A program made the position numbers and the translations under genes. The notes below the pieces were generated by a model. That model saw only the letters and a program-made list of their open reading frames with translations. It was not told where the DNA came from and did no database searches. From Allobosea sp. TND4EK4 (GTDB lineage: Bacteria; Pseudomonadota; Alphaproteobacteria; Rhizobiales; Beijerinckiaceae), in contig NZ_FTMO01000001.1 of the NCBI RefSeq assembly GCF_900156025.1, positions 496,001-560,000 on the forward strand: a stretch of 64,000 nucleotides of DNA, in the 5' to 3' direction. This document shows, in pieces, positions 19,440 through 26,977 of the stretch. The number at the start of each line of letters is the position of its first letter. Position 1 is the first letter of the stretch.

Positions 19440-19466
19440 GAGCCCGGCTTCGGCCGGGCTCTTTTC
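19440..19466 (+). terminator. Rho-independent terminator after the TRAP binding protein
   Basis: A 9-bp GC-rich stem (GAGCCCGGC / GCCGGGCTC) with a TTCG tetraloop is followed directly by TTTT. It lies 27 nt after the stop codon of the DctP-type gene. Confidence 0.9.
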
Positions 19467-19642
19467 GTTGGGGGTGTGCGAGGCGCAGCTGCTGCGCAGG
19501 GCTCCCGCAAGAGCCATGTCCGCTGCGACGCGCGCGGCCGCCTTCCGCCCGGTCCTCCGGTAAGGTAGGATCGGGCCTGGGTCACCGGCCACGATTGCGC
19601 CTTTTGGAGCGGGCATGAGGTCCGCGAACCAGGAAAACAGCC

Positions 19643-20029
19643 ATGCGCCGCCTCGTCTTATCTGTCCTGACAGCCTGCGCGCCGGTCGCCGTTGTGGCGC
19701 AGACGATCGGCGAGCCGCTGCCGGGCAAGGCGCAACCGCGCGAATCCTACAGCCGCCCTTCGCCCGCCCCGACCAAGGGCGCGCGCCCCTGCCCCGAATA
19801 CGGCGCCGGCTATATCCGCATCGATGGCTCCAGCACCTGCGTGCGGATGGGCGGCGCGGTCCGTGCCGAGTTCGGCAAGAGCTCGCATAGCGGCTACGGC
19901 AACCGCACGGACGGCATGGTCTATCTGGAAAGCCGCACAGACACGGCGCTCGGCCCGATGCGCTCGGTGATCAGCGTGCGCGGCGGCATCGACCGCAACC
20001 TGAACTCGTCTTCGCCCTTCCGCTACTGA
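19643..20029 (+). CDS. Small exported protein with a porin_2-like N-terminal motif (mini-porin)
   Basis: A protein of 128 residues with a signal peptide (MRRLVLSVLTACAPVAVVAQ). After a Pro/Arg-rich linker it has CPEYGAGYIRIDGSSTCVRM then GGAVRAEFG, the start of rhizobial porin_2 proteins: Cys...Cys across the first strand and GG-x-VR. It then has two or three more beta-strand-like segments ending in aromatic FRY, as outer-membrane proteins do. Full porins of this family are over 350 residues, so this is either a stand-alone short version or a remnant. The frame is intact, and AGGAAA precedes the ATG. It converges with the uracil-DNA glycosylase gene. Confidence 0.7.
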   Translation: MRRLVLSVLTACAPVAVVAQTIGEPLPGKAQPRESYSRPSPAPTKGARPCPEYGAGYIRIDGSSTCVRMGGAVRAEFGKSSHSGYGNRTDGMVYLESRTDTALGPMRSVISVRGGIDRNLNSSSPFRY

Positions 20030-20032
20030 GCT

Positions 20033-20659
20033 TCAGGCGACCAGCCGCCCCACTTCCTGGCGCAGGACCGGTACCAGCTCGGCCTCGAACCAGGGATTGC
20101 GCCTGAGCCAGCCATTGTTGCGCCAGGAGGGGTGCGGCATCGGCAGGACACGCGGCAAGCCCGGGCGAGACAGGATCGTGCGCCAGTCGGCGACGGTGGC
20201 CGAAAGATCGGCGGCCGCTTTCGGGCCGAGGTGCCAGCTCTGGGCATAGCGCCCGATGGCGAGCACCAGCTCGATATGAGGCAATGCGGCGAAGACCCGC
20301 TCGCGCCAGATCGGCGCGCATTCGCGGCGCGGCGGCAGGTCACCGCCCTTGGCGTCCTGTCCCGGAAAGCAGTGCCCCATCGGCACGATCGCGACGCGCG
20401 CCGGGTCGTAGAAGGTCTCGTTGTCGAGGCCGAGCCAGTGCCGCAGCCGGTTGCCAGAGGCATCGGTGAACGGCCGCCCGCTGGCATGGACCCGCGTGCC
20501 AGGCGCCTGGCTTGCGATGCACAGCCTTGCGGTCGCGCCAGCCTGGATGACTGGCCGCGGCTGATGCGGCATCGGCGGCAGATAGACCGGGGCATCGCGG
20601 CAGACCCTGCAGGCGCGCAGGGCGTGCAGGACGGTCTCGATGTCCTCGGCCTCGCTCAT
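20033..20659 (-). CDS. Uracil-DNA glycosylase superfamily protein, Fe-S type
   Basis: A protein of 208 residues. N-terminal CRVCRDAP (Cys17, Cys20), then MGHCFPGQ and PPRRECAPIW supply four cysteines in the spacing of family 4/5 uracil-DNA glycosylases with a 4Fe-4S cluster. Core motifs are SQAPGTRVHASGRPFTDASG (the water-activating/uracil loop region), VLAIGRYAQ and the DNA-binding loop MPHPSWRNN. The enzyme would remove uracil from DNA, though this subgroup is untested as far as I know. Its ATG overlaps the stop of the preceding small exported protein (ATGA), which makes it the last gene of a four-gene overlapping operon. Confidence 0.82.
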   Translation of the reverse strand: MSEAEDIETVLHALRACRVCRDAPVYLPPMPHQPRPVIQAGATARLCIASQAPGTRVHASGRPFTDASGNRLRHWLGLDNETFYDPARVAIVPMGHCFPGQDAKGGDLPPRRECAPIWRERVFAALPHIELVLAIGRYAQSWHLGPKAAADLSATVADWRTILSRPGLPRVLPMPHPSWRNNGWLRRNPWFEAELVPVLRQEVGRLVA

Positions 20660-21123
20660 CGGCGCGCCAGCCTGCGTGTCATCGGCGGCACCTGCGAGAT
20701 CAACCCGTCGCAGACCCACTCGGCCTTGCCCGCATAGCCGTGGGGGTCGCCCGGCTCGATCCGGGCAAGGCCGTTGATGCGCCCGCTCGGGCGGCTGCGG
20801 ATGACCGTGAGCGAGCCGCTGGTCTCGATGGTGAAGCAATAGGTGCGGCGCGTCTCGTGCGGGCCGTAATAGTAGCAGACGGCGTCTTCCGTCGTGATCC
20901 AGCAGGCGTCGGTGTTGGGCATGTCCCGGTTGTGGCCACTGACGCGCCCATCCGGGTGGTGATACTCGCTGAAGGGCAGGTTGCTGCCGGTATAGAGGCC
21001 GGTGACGGTGTTGCCCTCGAAGGCACGCCTGATCTGCTCGCCGCCGAGGCGCTCGGCGGCCCGGCCCTGCCCGGCAGCCATCAGCCCAACGGCGCAGGCG
21101 GCGATCATTGCCGCCGGTCTCAC
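20656..21123 (-). CDS. Small exported protein, paralog 2 of a tandem pair
   Basis: A protein of 155 residues when read from the GTG at 21123, whose GTGA overlaps the stop of paralog 1; an internal ATG at 21108 would shorten it by 5. The N-terminus MRPAAMIAACAVGLMAAGQG is a signal peptide. The mature part shares with its neighbour LGGEQIRRAFEGNTVTGLYT, a PDGR then G turn, NTDACWIT, CYYYGP, a Cys-Phe-Thr strand and NGLARIEPGDP, ending MTRRLARR. The pattern (a short secreted domain with GNTVTG, Trp and paired cysteines) is common in rhizobial unknowns. No function is known. Confidence 0.75.
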   Translation of the reverse strand: MRPAAMIAACAVGLMAAGQGRAAERLGGEQIRRAFEGNTVTGLYTGSNLPFSEYHHPDGRVSGHNRDMPNTDACWITTEDAVCYYYGPHETRRTYCFTIETSGSLTVIRSRPSGRINGLARIEPGDPHGYAGKAEWVCDGLISQVPPMTRRLARR

Positions 21124-21587
21124 CACCGCGCGAGCCTGCGACTCATCGGCGCCGACGGCGCGCGGGAGATCAGGCCGTCGCAATACCAGGGCGTGCCATT
21201 GTCGCCGTGCTTGCGGGGATTGCCCGCCTCGATCCGGGCCAGCGCATTGACCAGCCCGTTGCTGGTGTTGCGCAAGACGTAAAGCTCGCCGCTCCTCTCG
21301 ACCGTGAAGCAATGCACCGTACGGTTCTCGGGCGGGCCGTAATAATAGCAGATGCCCTCCGGCTTGGTGATCCAGCAGGCATCCGTGTTGGCCTGCCATC
21401 CATTATTGCCGAGCGCGCGGCCGTCCGGGGCGTGGAACTCGGTGAAGAAGCCGCCATTGGTGTACCGGCCCGTCACCGTATTGCCCTCGAAGGCGCGCTG
21501 AATCTGCTCGCCGGTCAGCCGGTCGGCCGAGGCGGCCGGCGCGAGCAGGGCAAGGAGCGCGAACAGGGCAGCGGCGAGTGTCCGCAT
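21120..21587 (-). CDS. Small exported protein, paralog 1 of a tandem pair
   Basis: A protein of 155 residues with a signal peptide (MRTLAAALFALLALLAPAAS). The mature part shows LTGEQIQRAFEGNTVTGRYT, FHAPDGRALGNN, NTDACWITKPEG, CYYYGPPENRTVHCF and NALARIEAGNP, closely matching the next gene; the pair arose by tandem duplication. The start ATG shares one base with the GST stop (TGATG), and its own stop overlaps the start of paralog 2. The family is unknown to me beyond frequent occurrence in rhizobia. A secreted or periplasmic site is well supported. Confidence 0.75.
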   Translation of the reverse strand: MRTLAAALFALLALLAPAASADRLTGEQIQRAFEGNTVTGRYTNGGFFTEFHAPDGRALGNNGWQANTDACWITKPEGICYYYGPPENRTVHCFTVERSGELYVLRNTSNGLVNALARIEAGNPRKHGDNGTPWYCDGLISRAPSAPMSRRLARW

Positions 21588-22198
21588 CAGGCCGCCCAGC
21601 TCGGACGGGCAGCGATCTCGCCATGCCAGCGGCGGATATTGGCGAAGTCCTCCGGCAGCGGAATGCGCGAGGGCCGCATGAAATCGACGGCAATCGCTGC
21701 GGTGATATCGGCGACGGTAAAGGCTTCGCCGCAGAGGAACGGGCTGGAGGCGAGCTGCAGTTCGAGCAGCCAGAGATGGTCGTCGAGGCTCTCGCGGTTG
21801 GCCTGCGCCCATTCGGGCACCTGGTCCTCCAGCTCGGCCATCGAGGGGTGGCTGTGGCGAAAGACCGCGGCGACGGCCGCGAACAGGCCGAGCTCGATGC
21901 GCCGGTTCCACATCTCGACCAGCGCCTGGTCTTTGGCGCCGCGCCCGAACAGTGCGGGCTCGGGGTTCAGGCTTTCGACATAGCGGCAGATCGCCATGGT
22001 CTCCGACAGGGCCGTGCCGTCGTCGAGCAGGAGGACCGGCAGGCGCTGGGCGGGATTGAGCTTGGTGAAGGCCTCGCTCTTGTGCTCCTTCTTCCCGATG
22101 TCGATGGGGACGAGTTCCGGGAGGTCCAGGCCCTTCTCGGCGAAGAAGATGCGGACCCGCCGCGGGTTCGGCGCGCGACCGCCATCATAGAGCTTCAT
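21587..22198 (-). CDS. Glutathione S-transferase family protein
   Basis: A cytoplasmic protein of 203 residues. The thioredoxin-like N-terminal domain begins KLYDGGRAPNPRRVRIFFAE and has the cis-Pro element LPVLLLDDGTALSETMAIC with the Glu-Ser/Thr pair that binds the gamma-glutamyl group. The C-terminal helical domain has GEAFTVADITAAIAVDF with the N-capping box. The ATG at 22198 gives the family start. It is the first gene of the overlapping operon with two secreted paralogs and a uracil-DNA glycosylase. The substrate is unknown. Confidence 0.88.
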   Translation of the reverse strand: MKLYDGGRAPNPRRVRIFFAEKGLDLPELVPIDIGKKEHKSEAFTKLNPAQRLPVLLLDDGTALSETMAICRYVESLNPEPALFGRGAKDQALVEMWNRRIELGLFAAVAAVFRHSHPSMAELEDQVPEWAQANRESLDDHLWLLELQLASSPFLCGEAFTVADITAAIAVDFMRPSRIPLPEDFANIRRWHGEIAARPSWAA

Positions 22199-22312
22199 GC
22201 CTGTCTCCCTGTCGCGGCGCACCGGACCACGGCATGCGCGGAACCGTCAATCTCCCGGAGCGGTTCTTGCTATCACGACGCTTCTTGACGCCAGGATGGC
22301 ACGATTGCCCTC

Positions 22313-22894
22313 TCAGCGGGGATGGCTGCGGCGCCAGGCCTCCGGCCGCTCGAAATCTAGGGCCCAGATGCCCCGGCGGGCTGCCTTGGCCTGCGCCTCC
22401 TCGGCCCCATAGCCGCCATAGGCGACGGCGTGCCCCTCCCGCACCAGCGCGGCGTTGATCTCCTCCTCCCCCTGCCAGCAGCGGGCGAGGCCGCGGCCAT
22501 AGCGGTCCGACTTGCCGATCTCGCAGCGGGTCTCGCCGCGCATCAGCAGGGCCTGCAGGGCACGGCGCGCCTCGCGACCGCAGGCGATGCTGCGTCCGGC
22601 CCCGTCACGGCAGGTCTGGCGGAATTCGGGCGCGTCCAGCCCCTCGAGCCGCAACTCCTCGCCGAGCAGGCGGATCGAATCGCCGTCGATGGCCTGCGCC
22701 GGCCCAGCCAGGCCGCGCGCCGGCCCCAACCGGTATTGCAGGACGGCCCCAGCCAAAGCGACGAGGCCGAGCAGGCCGAGCGCGACGACGAAGTCGGTGA
22801 AGCGACCGACCCGCCGCCAGCCGAAAGGGCCGTGGCCGGAAGCGCCATGGCCGAAAAATCGGGGGCCGGTCCGGCCGGGTTCGGAACGAGGCAT
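22313..22894 (-). CDS. Membrane-anchored thermonuclease (SNase-like) family protein
   Basis: A protein of 193 residues. A basic, Gly-rich N-terminus leads to one transmembrane helix (FVVALGLLGLVALAGAVL, about 35-53), so the nuclease domain should sit outside the cytoplasm. SNase-fold motifs are present: AQAIDGDSIRLLGEELRLEG then LDAPE (Asp, Arg and Glu of the active site), GREARRALQAL, KSDRYGRGLARC (the second catalytic Arg) and NAALVREGHAVAYGGYG. Four cysteines are in the domain. It would cut nucleic acids in the periplasm. It is separate from the GST operon by about 110 nt. Confidence 0.85.
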   Translation of the reverse strand: MPRSEPGRTGPRFFGHGASGHGPFGWRRVGRFTDFVVALGLLGLVALAGAVLQYRLGPARGLAGPAQAIDGDSIRLLGEELRLEGLDAPEFRQTCRDGAGRSIACGREARRALQALLMRGETRCEIGKSDRYGRGLARCWQGEEEINAALVREGHAVAYGGYGAEEAQAKAARRGIWALDFERPEAWRRSHPR

Positions 22895-22933
22895 CAGGAA
22901 GAGATTAACGTTTCAGTGGCCATGATGGCGAGC

Positions 22934-22956
22934 CGGCCGTGCGCTCCGCACGGCCG
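22934..22956. other. Strong stem-loop in a divergent intergenic region
   Basis: A perfect 10-bp GC-rich inverted repeat (CGGCCGTGCG / CGCACGGCCG) with a 3-nt loop lies between the divergent nuclease gene (start 22894) and histidine kinase gene (start 22980). No T-tract follows. It would fold in the 5' leader of the kinase if transcription starts upstream of it. Confidence 0.45.
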
Positions 22957-22979
22957 ATCGAGGATGCGTATCCCCTATC

Positions 22980-24500
22980 ATGGCGGAAGTGACGGCAGAA
23001 CAGGTCCAACGCGGACGCGGGCCCGACCCCGTGGCTGCGGCGCGCCGCAAGCTGCTCACCCGCGAGGTCAAGACGGTGCGCGAGCGACTGACCTCGTCGA
23101 CCGGGCTGGAACGCGCCTTCGACAACGAATTGCTGCGCAGCTTCGCCCAGTACCGGATTTCGGGCTCGGTGGGCACGCTGGTGCTCGTCATCGGCATCGC
23201 CGCCGCTTCCTGCCTATGGCTGCCGGCTTATCTCGTCTCCGCGTGGAGCGGCCTGGTGCTGGCGAGCGGCACCCTGATCGTGATGCTCTCGCGGCGCTAT
23301 CTCGCCAAGAGCCCCGACGCGGTGCGGATCACCCGCTGGCGGCGGCTGTTCGCGCTCGCGGAAGGTTTCCAGGGCCTGTGCTGGGCCACGCTGCTGGCCC
23401 TCTTCATCCATGTCGACGCACCCGGCGCAAAGGTCTTCGCGACCACGGCCCTCCTGATCGTCAGCGCTCTGACGGTGATGCTGGCCGCCTCGATCCCGAT
23501 CGCGGTCTATGCCGGCCTTTCGCCGATCATCGTCGGGATCATGGTGTTCTTCTGGGACCGGCGCGACATCGACAGCGTGACGATGGCGCTGATGGCGGCT
23601 TCCGCCCAGCTCTTCTTCATCTTCCTGGCGAACCGGCTCTATTCGAGCTCGGTCGCGACCATCGCGTTCCGTGCCGAGAAGGACGCGCTGATTGCCGAGC
23701 TCGAGACGGCCAACGCCAATTCGGACGAGGCGCGGCGCAAGGCCGAGGAGGCCAATCTCGCCAAGTCGCGCTTCCTGGCGACGATGAGCCATGAATTGCG
23801 CACGCCGCTCAATGCCATTCTCGGCTTCTCGGAGGTGATGAAGAACGAGATCTTCGGCACCCATGCGAATGCGGCCTACAAGGAGTACTCGGCCGACATC
23901 CATGGCTCGGGCCAGCATCTGCTCAACCTCATCAACGAGATTCTCGACCTGTCGCGCATCGAGGCCGGCAAGTACGAGCTCAACGAGGAGGCAATCTCGC
24001 TGGTGGGCGTCGTCGAGGAATGCAGGCACATGCTCGCCCTGCGCGCCAAGGCGAAGGGCCAGACGATCCGCCAGAATGCCGAGCCCGACCTGCCTCGCGT
24101 CTGGGCCGATGAGCGGGCCATGCGGCAGGTGGTGCTCAACATCCTGTCCAACGCGATCAAGTTCACGCCCCCGGGCGGCGAGATCAGCATCAAGATCGGC
24201 TGGACCGCGGCGGGGGGGCAATATGTCACCATCACCGACACCGGCCCCGGCATTCCGGAGAACGAAATCCCGATCGTGATGCAGAGCTTCGGGCGCGGCT
24301 CGCTGGCCATCAAGACCGCCGAGCAGGGTTCGGGGCTGGGCCTGCCGATCGTCAAGGGGCTGATCGACCTGCATGCCGGCGGCTTCCTGCTGAAATCGAA
24401 GCCGCGTGCCGGGACGGAGGTCACCGTCACCCTTCCGGCCGAACGCGTCATGGACACGCTCGCCGCCCTGCCCGAGCCGCGCAGGGCGCGCGTCGCCTGA
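22980..24500 (+). CDS. Membrane sensor histidine kinase (PleC/DivJ-like catalytic core)
   Basis: A protein of 506 residues. After a cytoplasmic start there are about six membrane helices (residues 60-220), without a large periplasmic loop. A coiled coil with EADEARRKAEEANLAKS-like character precedes the H-box FLATMSHELRTPLNAILGFS (phosphoacceptor His271). The ATP domain has NILSNAIKFTPPGG (N box), DTGPGIPENE (G1) and GSGLGLPIVKGLIDLHAGG (G2). The H-box style is that of alphaproteobacterial cell-cycle kinases. No response regulator gene is adjacent. The signal is unknown. Confidence 0.88.
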   Translation: MAEVTAEQVQRGRGPDPVAAARRKLLTREVKTVRERLTSSTGLERAFDNELLRSFAQYRISGSVGTLVLVIGIAAASCLWLPAYLVSAWSGLVLASGTLIVMLSRRYLAKSPDAVRITRWRRLFALAEGFQGLCWATLLALFIHVDAPGAKVFATTALLIVSALTVMLAASIPIAVYAGLSPIIVGIMVFFWDRRDIDSVTMALMAASAQLFFIFLANRLYSSSVATIAFRAEKDALIAELETANANSDEARRKAEEANLAKSRFLATMSHELRTPLNAILGFSEVMKNEIFGTHANAAYKEYSADIHGSGQHLLNLINEILDLSRIEAGKYELNEEAISLVGVVEECRHMLALRAKAKGQTIRQNAEPDLPRVWADERAMRQVVLNILSNAIKFTPPGGEISIKIGWTAAGGQYVTITDTGPGIPENEIPIVMQSFGRGSLAIKTAEQGSGLGLPIVKGLIDLHAGGFLLKSKPRAGTEVTVTLPAERVMDTLAALPEPRRARVA

Positions 24501-24578
24501 CCGCCTCGTTCCTGCCGCGATGAGCCTGTTCCTCGCCCTCTTCCGCTTCTTCCGCCCGAGCCGACTGGACCTTTCGAG

Positions 24579-25697
24579 ATGACCGAGAAAACCCGCGTCG
24601 CGGTGCTCTATGGCGGCAAGTCCGGGGAGCATGAGGTCTCGCTGAAATCCGCCGCATCGGTGCTGCGCCATCTCGATCGCAGCCGCTTCGAGCCGGTGCC
24701 GATCAGCATCGACAAGCAGGGGCGCTGGCAGCGCCAGGATGCGCGGCGCCTGGCCGAGAGCAACGCCGAGAGCCTGCCGATCTTTGCGGAGGCTCCCGAG
24801 ATCAGGCTGGCCATCTCCGGCAACGGCACACTGCTCGCCGCACCGGTGGGCGGAGCCGCGACGCAGGATGCGATCGATGTCGTCTTCCCGGTGATCCACG
24901 GCCCGCTCTGCGAGGACGGCGCCATGCAGGGGCTGCTCGACCTTGCCGGCGCGGCCTATGTCGGCTCGGGCGTCATGGCCTCGGCCATCGGCATGCACAA
25001 GGACATGGCCAAGCGGCTCGTCGCGCTGGCCGGGCTGCCGGTCGCTCCCTATACCGTCGCAACCAAGCGCGACTACGCGCGCGACCCCGCCGCCGTCGCC
25101 GCGGCCGCCCAGGCGAAGCTGGCGCTGCCGGCCTTCATCAAACCGTGCAACATGGGCTCCAGCGTGGGCGTGCATAAGGTGAAGCGCTGGGAGGATCTTG
25201 GCGCCGCCTTGGATGACGCCTTCGCCTACGACACCCGCGTGCTGATCGAGCAGGGCGTCGATGCTCGCGAAATCGAGGTCGCGGTGCTCGATGGCGACCC
25301 GCCCTTCGCCAGCATGGCGAGCGAGCTGAACGCAGGCCCGCAGCACGAATTCTATTCGTACGAAGCGAAGTATCTCGATGCGGACGGCGCGACCGTCGAC
25401 CTGCCGGCAAAGCTCACGGCAGAGCAGATGAGCCGCGTGCAGGAACTGGCGAAGACGGCTTTCACGGCTCTGGAATGCAGCGGCCTTGCCCGCGTCGACT
25501 TCTTCCTCGACCGGCAGGGCGGCGAATTCTACTTCAACGAGATCAACACGCTACCTGGCTTCACCGCCATCAGCATGTACCCGAAGATGATGGAGGCGTC
25601 CGGCCTGCCCTATCCGGCGCTGATCACCAGGCTGATCGAGCTCGCGCTGGAGCGCCATGCCGAAAGGCGGGCGCTGAAGACGGATTATCAGGGGTAG
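24579..25697 (+). CDS. ddl: D-alanine--D-alanine ligase
   Basis: An ATP-grasp enzyme of 372 residues that joins two D-alanines for peptidoglycan. Clear motifs are VLYGGKSGEHEVSLKSA (substrate loop with HEVS), VIHGPLCEDGAMQGLLDLAG, YVGSGVMASAIGMHKDMAKR, LPAFIKPCNMGSSVGVHKV (ATP loop) and ARVDFFLDRQGGEFYFNEIN then TLPGFT (metal ligands Asp and the Glu/Asn pair). The length fits the longer (VanA-like) group rather than DdlB (about 306). It stands apart from the division cluster where ddlB usually lies. The ATG at 24579 overlaps the stop of a 20-codon mini-frame. Confidence 0.95.
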   Translation: MTEKTRVAVLYGGKSGEHEVSLKSAASVLRHLDRSRFEPVPISIDKQGRWQRQDARRLAESNAESLPIFAEAPEIRLAISGNGTLLAAPVGGAATQDAIDVVFPVIHGPLCEDGAMQGLLDLAGAAYVGSGVMASAIGMHKDMAKRLVALAGLPVAPYTVATKRDYARDPAAVAAAAQAKLALPAFIKPCNMGSSVGVHKVKRWEDLGAALDDAFAYDTRVLIEQGVDAREIEVAVLDGDPPFASMASELNAGPQHEFYSYEAKYLDADGATVDLPAKLTAEQMSRVQELAKTAFTALECSGLARVDFFLDRQGGEFYFNEINTLPGFTAISMYPKMMEASGLPYPALITRLIELALERHAERRALKTDYQG

Positions 25698-25725
25698 CCC
25701 CGGAGTCCGTCGGCTTTGCGCTGAA

Positions 25726-25823
25726 ACGCGCGGTCGTCCCGGGCTTGACCCGGGATCCATGCCGGAGCCTTTCAGGCCTGGTTTCCGGATCTCCGCTTCG
25801 CTGCGTCCCGGATGACCGCGCGT
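25726..25823. repeat. 98-bp palindromic intergenic repeat of rhizobial type
   Basis: The element is bounded by perfect 10-bp inverted ends (ACGCGCGGTC / GACCGCGCGT). The left arm holds CCCGGGCTTGACCCGGG, itself a hairpin, followed by ATCCATGCCGGAG. The right arm has TCCGGATCTCCGCTTCGCTG then CGTCCCGGATGACC. This core (CGGGCTTGACCCGGGATCC ... CTTCGCTGCG) is the widespread intergenic mosaic/palindromic repeat of Hyphomicrobiales genomes. It lies between the convergent ddl and cobT genes and may act as a transcription stop for both. Confidence 0.8.
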
Positions 25824-25845
25824 TACGATGAGAATGCGGCGGCAG

Positions 25846-26865
25846 CTAACCCTTCCGCGCCACCTGCGCCTGCTCGAAGGTCGCCATGCCGGAATGGACC
25901 GCCGCCGCGGCCTTGACCAGCCCGGCCGCGAGCGCCGCGCCGGAGCCTTCGCCCAATCGCATGTCGAGCGCCAGCAGCGGCACCTTGCCGAGCCGGGCGA
26001 GAACCTGCGCGTGGGCCCCTTCGGTAGAGAGATGGCCGGCGATGCAGTGGTCGATGGTCGAGGGCTCGATGGCATGCAGGATCGCCGCCGCGGCCGTCAC
26101 CACATAGCCGTCGAGGATGACCGGGATGCGCTGCGAGCGCGCGGCGATGATCGCCCCGCAGATCGCCGCGATCTCGCGACCGCCCAGCCGCCGCAGAACC
26201 TCGAGCGGGTCCTTCAGGTGGGCGCGATGCAGTGCCAGCCCCGCTTCCACCGCCGCGATCTTGCGCTTCAGCCCCTCGTCGTCGAGCCCGGTGCCGCGAC
26301 CGCACCACTGCGCGGCTTCGCCGCCATAGAGCGCGGCATAGATGGCTGCCGCCGAGGTGGTGTTGCCGATGCCCATCTCGCCGAGGCAGAGCAGATCGGC
26401 CCCGCCGGCCAGCGCCTCCATGCCGAAGGCCATGGTGGCGACGCAGGCGCGCTCGTCGAGCGCATCGCCTTGCGTGAAATCGCCCGTCGGCAGGTCGAGT
26501 GCCAGATCGAAGACCTTGAAGCCGAGATCATAGGCGGCGCAGATCTGGTTGATCGCCGCCCCGCCGGCGGCGAAATTCTCCAGCATCTGGCGCGTGACGC
26601 TCTGCGGATAGGCCGAGACGCCCTGCGCGACCACGCCATGATTGCCGGCGAAGACGCAGACCAGCGGCCGGTCGACGCGCGGAGGGGCCTTGCCCTGCCA
26701 GGCAGCCAGCCACTCGGCGATCTCCTCCATGCGGCCGAGACTGCCGGCCGGCTTGGTGAGATTGGCATCACGCGCCCGCACCGCGTTGGCGGCGGCCATG
26801 TCGGGGCCGGGCATCGCGGCGATCAACTCGCGGATATCGTCGAAGGGCAGTCCCGAAGCGGCCAT
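25846..26865 (-). CDS. cobT: Nicotinate-nucleotide--dimethylbenzimidazole phosphoribosyltransferase
   Basis: A cobalamin-synthesis enzyme of 339 residues that makes alpha-ribazole phosphate from nicotinate mononucleotide and DMB. Family motifs run in order: LTKPAGSLGRMEEIAEWLA, VCVFAGNHGVVAQGVSAYPQ, NFAAGGAAINQI, LGEMGIGNTTSAAA, GRGTGLDDEGLKRK and DMRLGEGSGAALA, whose Glu is the catalytic base. The ATG at 26865 was used; an ATG at 26877 adds four residues (MERD). It is divergent from cobS (start 26978), the enzyme that uses its product after dephosphorylation. Confidence 0.95.
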   Translation of the reverse strand: MAASGLPFDDIRELIAAMPGPDMAAANAVRARDANLTKPAGSLGRMEEIAEWLAAWQGKAPPRVDRPLVCVFAGNHGVVAQGVSAYPQSVTRQMLENFAAGGAAINQICAAYDLGFKVFDLALDLPTGDFTQGDALDERACVATMAFGMEALAGGADLLCLGEMGIGNTTSAAAIYAALYGGEAAQWCGRGTGLDDEGLKRKIAAVEAGLALHRAHLKDPLEVLRRLGGREIAAICGAIIAARSQRIPVILDGYVVTAAAAILHAIEPSTIDHCIAGHLSTEGAHAQVLARLGKVPLLALDMRLGEGSGAALAAGLVKAAAAVHSGMATFEQAQVARKG

Positions 26866-26977
26866 GTCTCGTTCCATCGCGAACAGCGGCGCGGCCAACG
26901 ACAGCGTGGCGGCGCGGTAGCCGCTGCTGCTATAGGCTCGGGCTCGGGATGACAATCGAGGGGAGCGCAAAGCCGCG

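Noticed and set aside
23214..25346. A 710-codon minus-strand frame opposite the histidine kinase and ddl
   Set aside because: It crosses two well-identified genes on the other strand and its translation shows no family motif. Long antisense frames are expected at this GC content.
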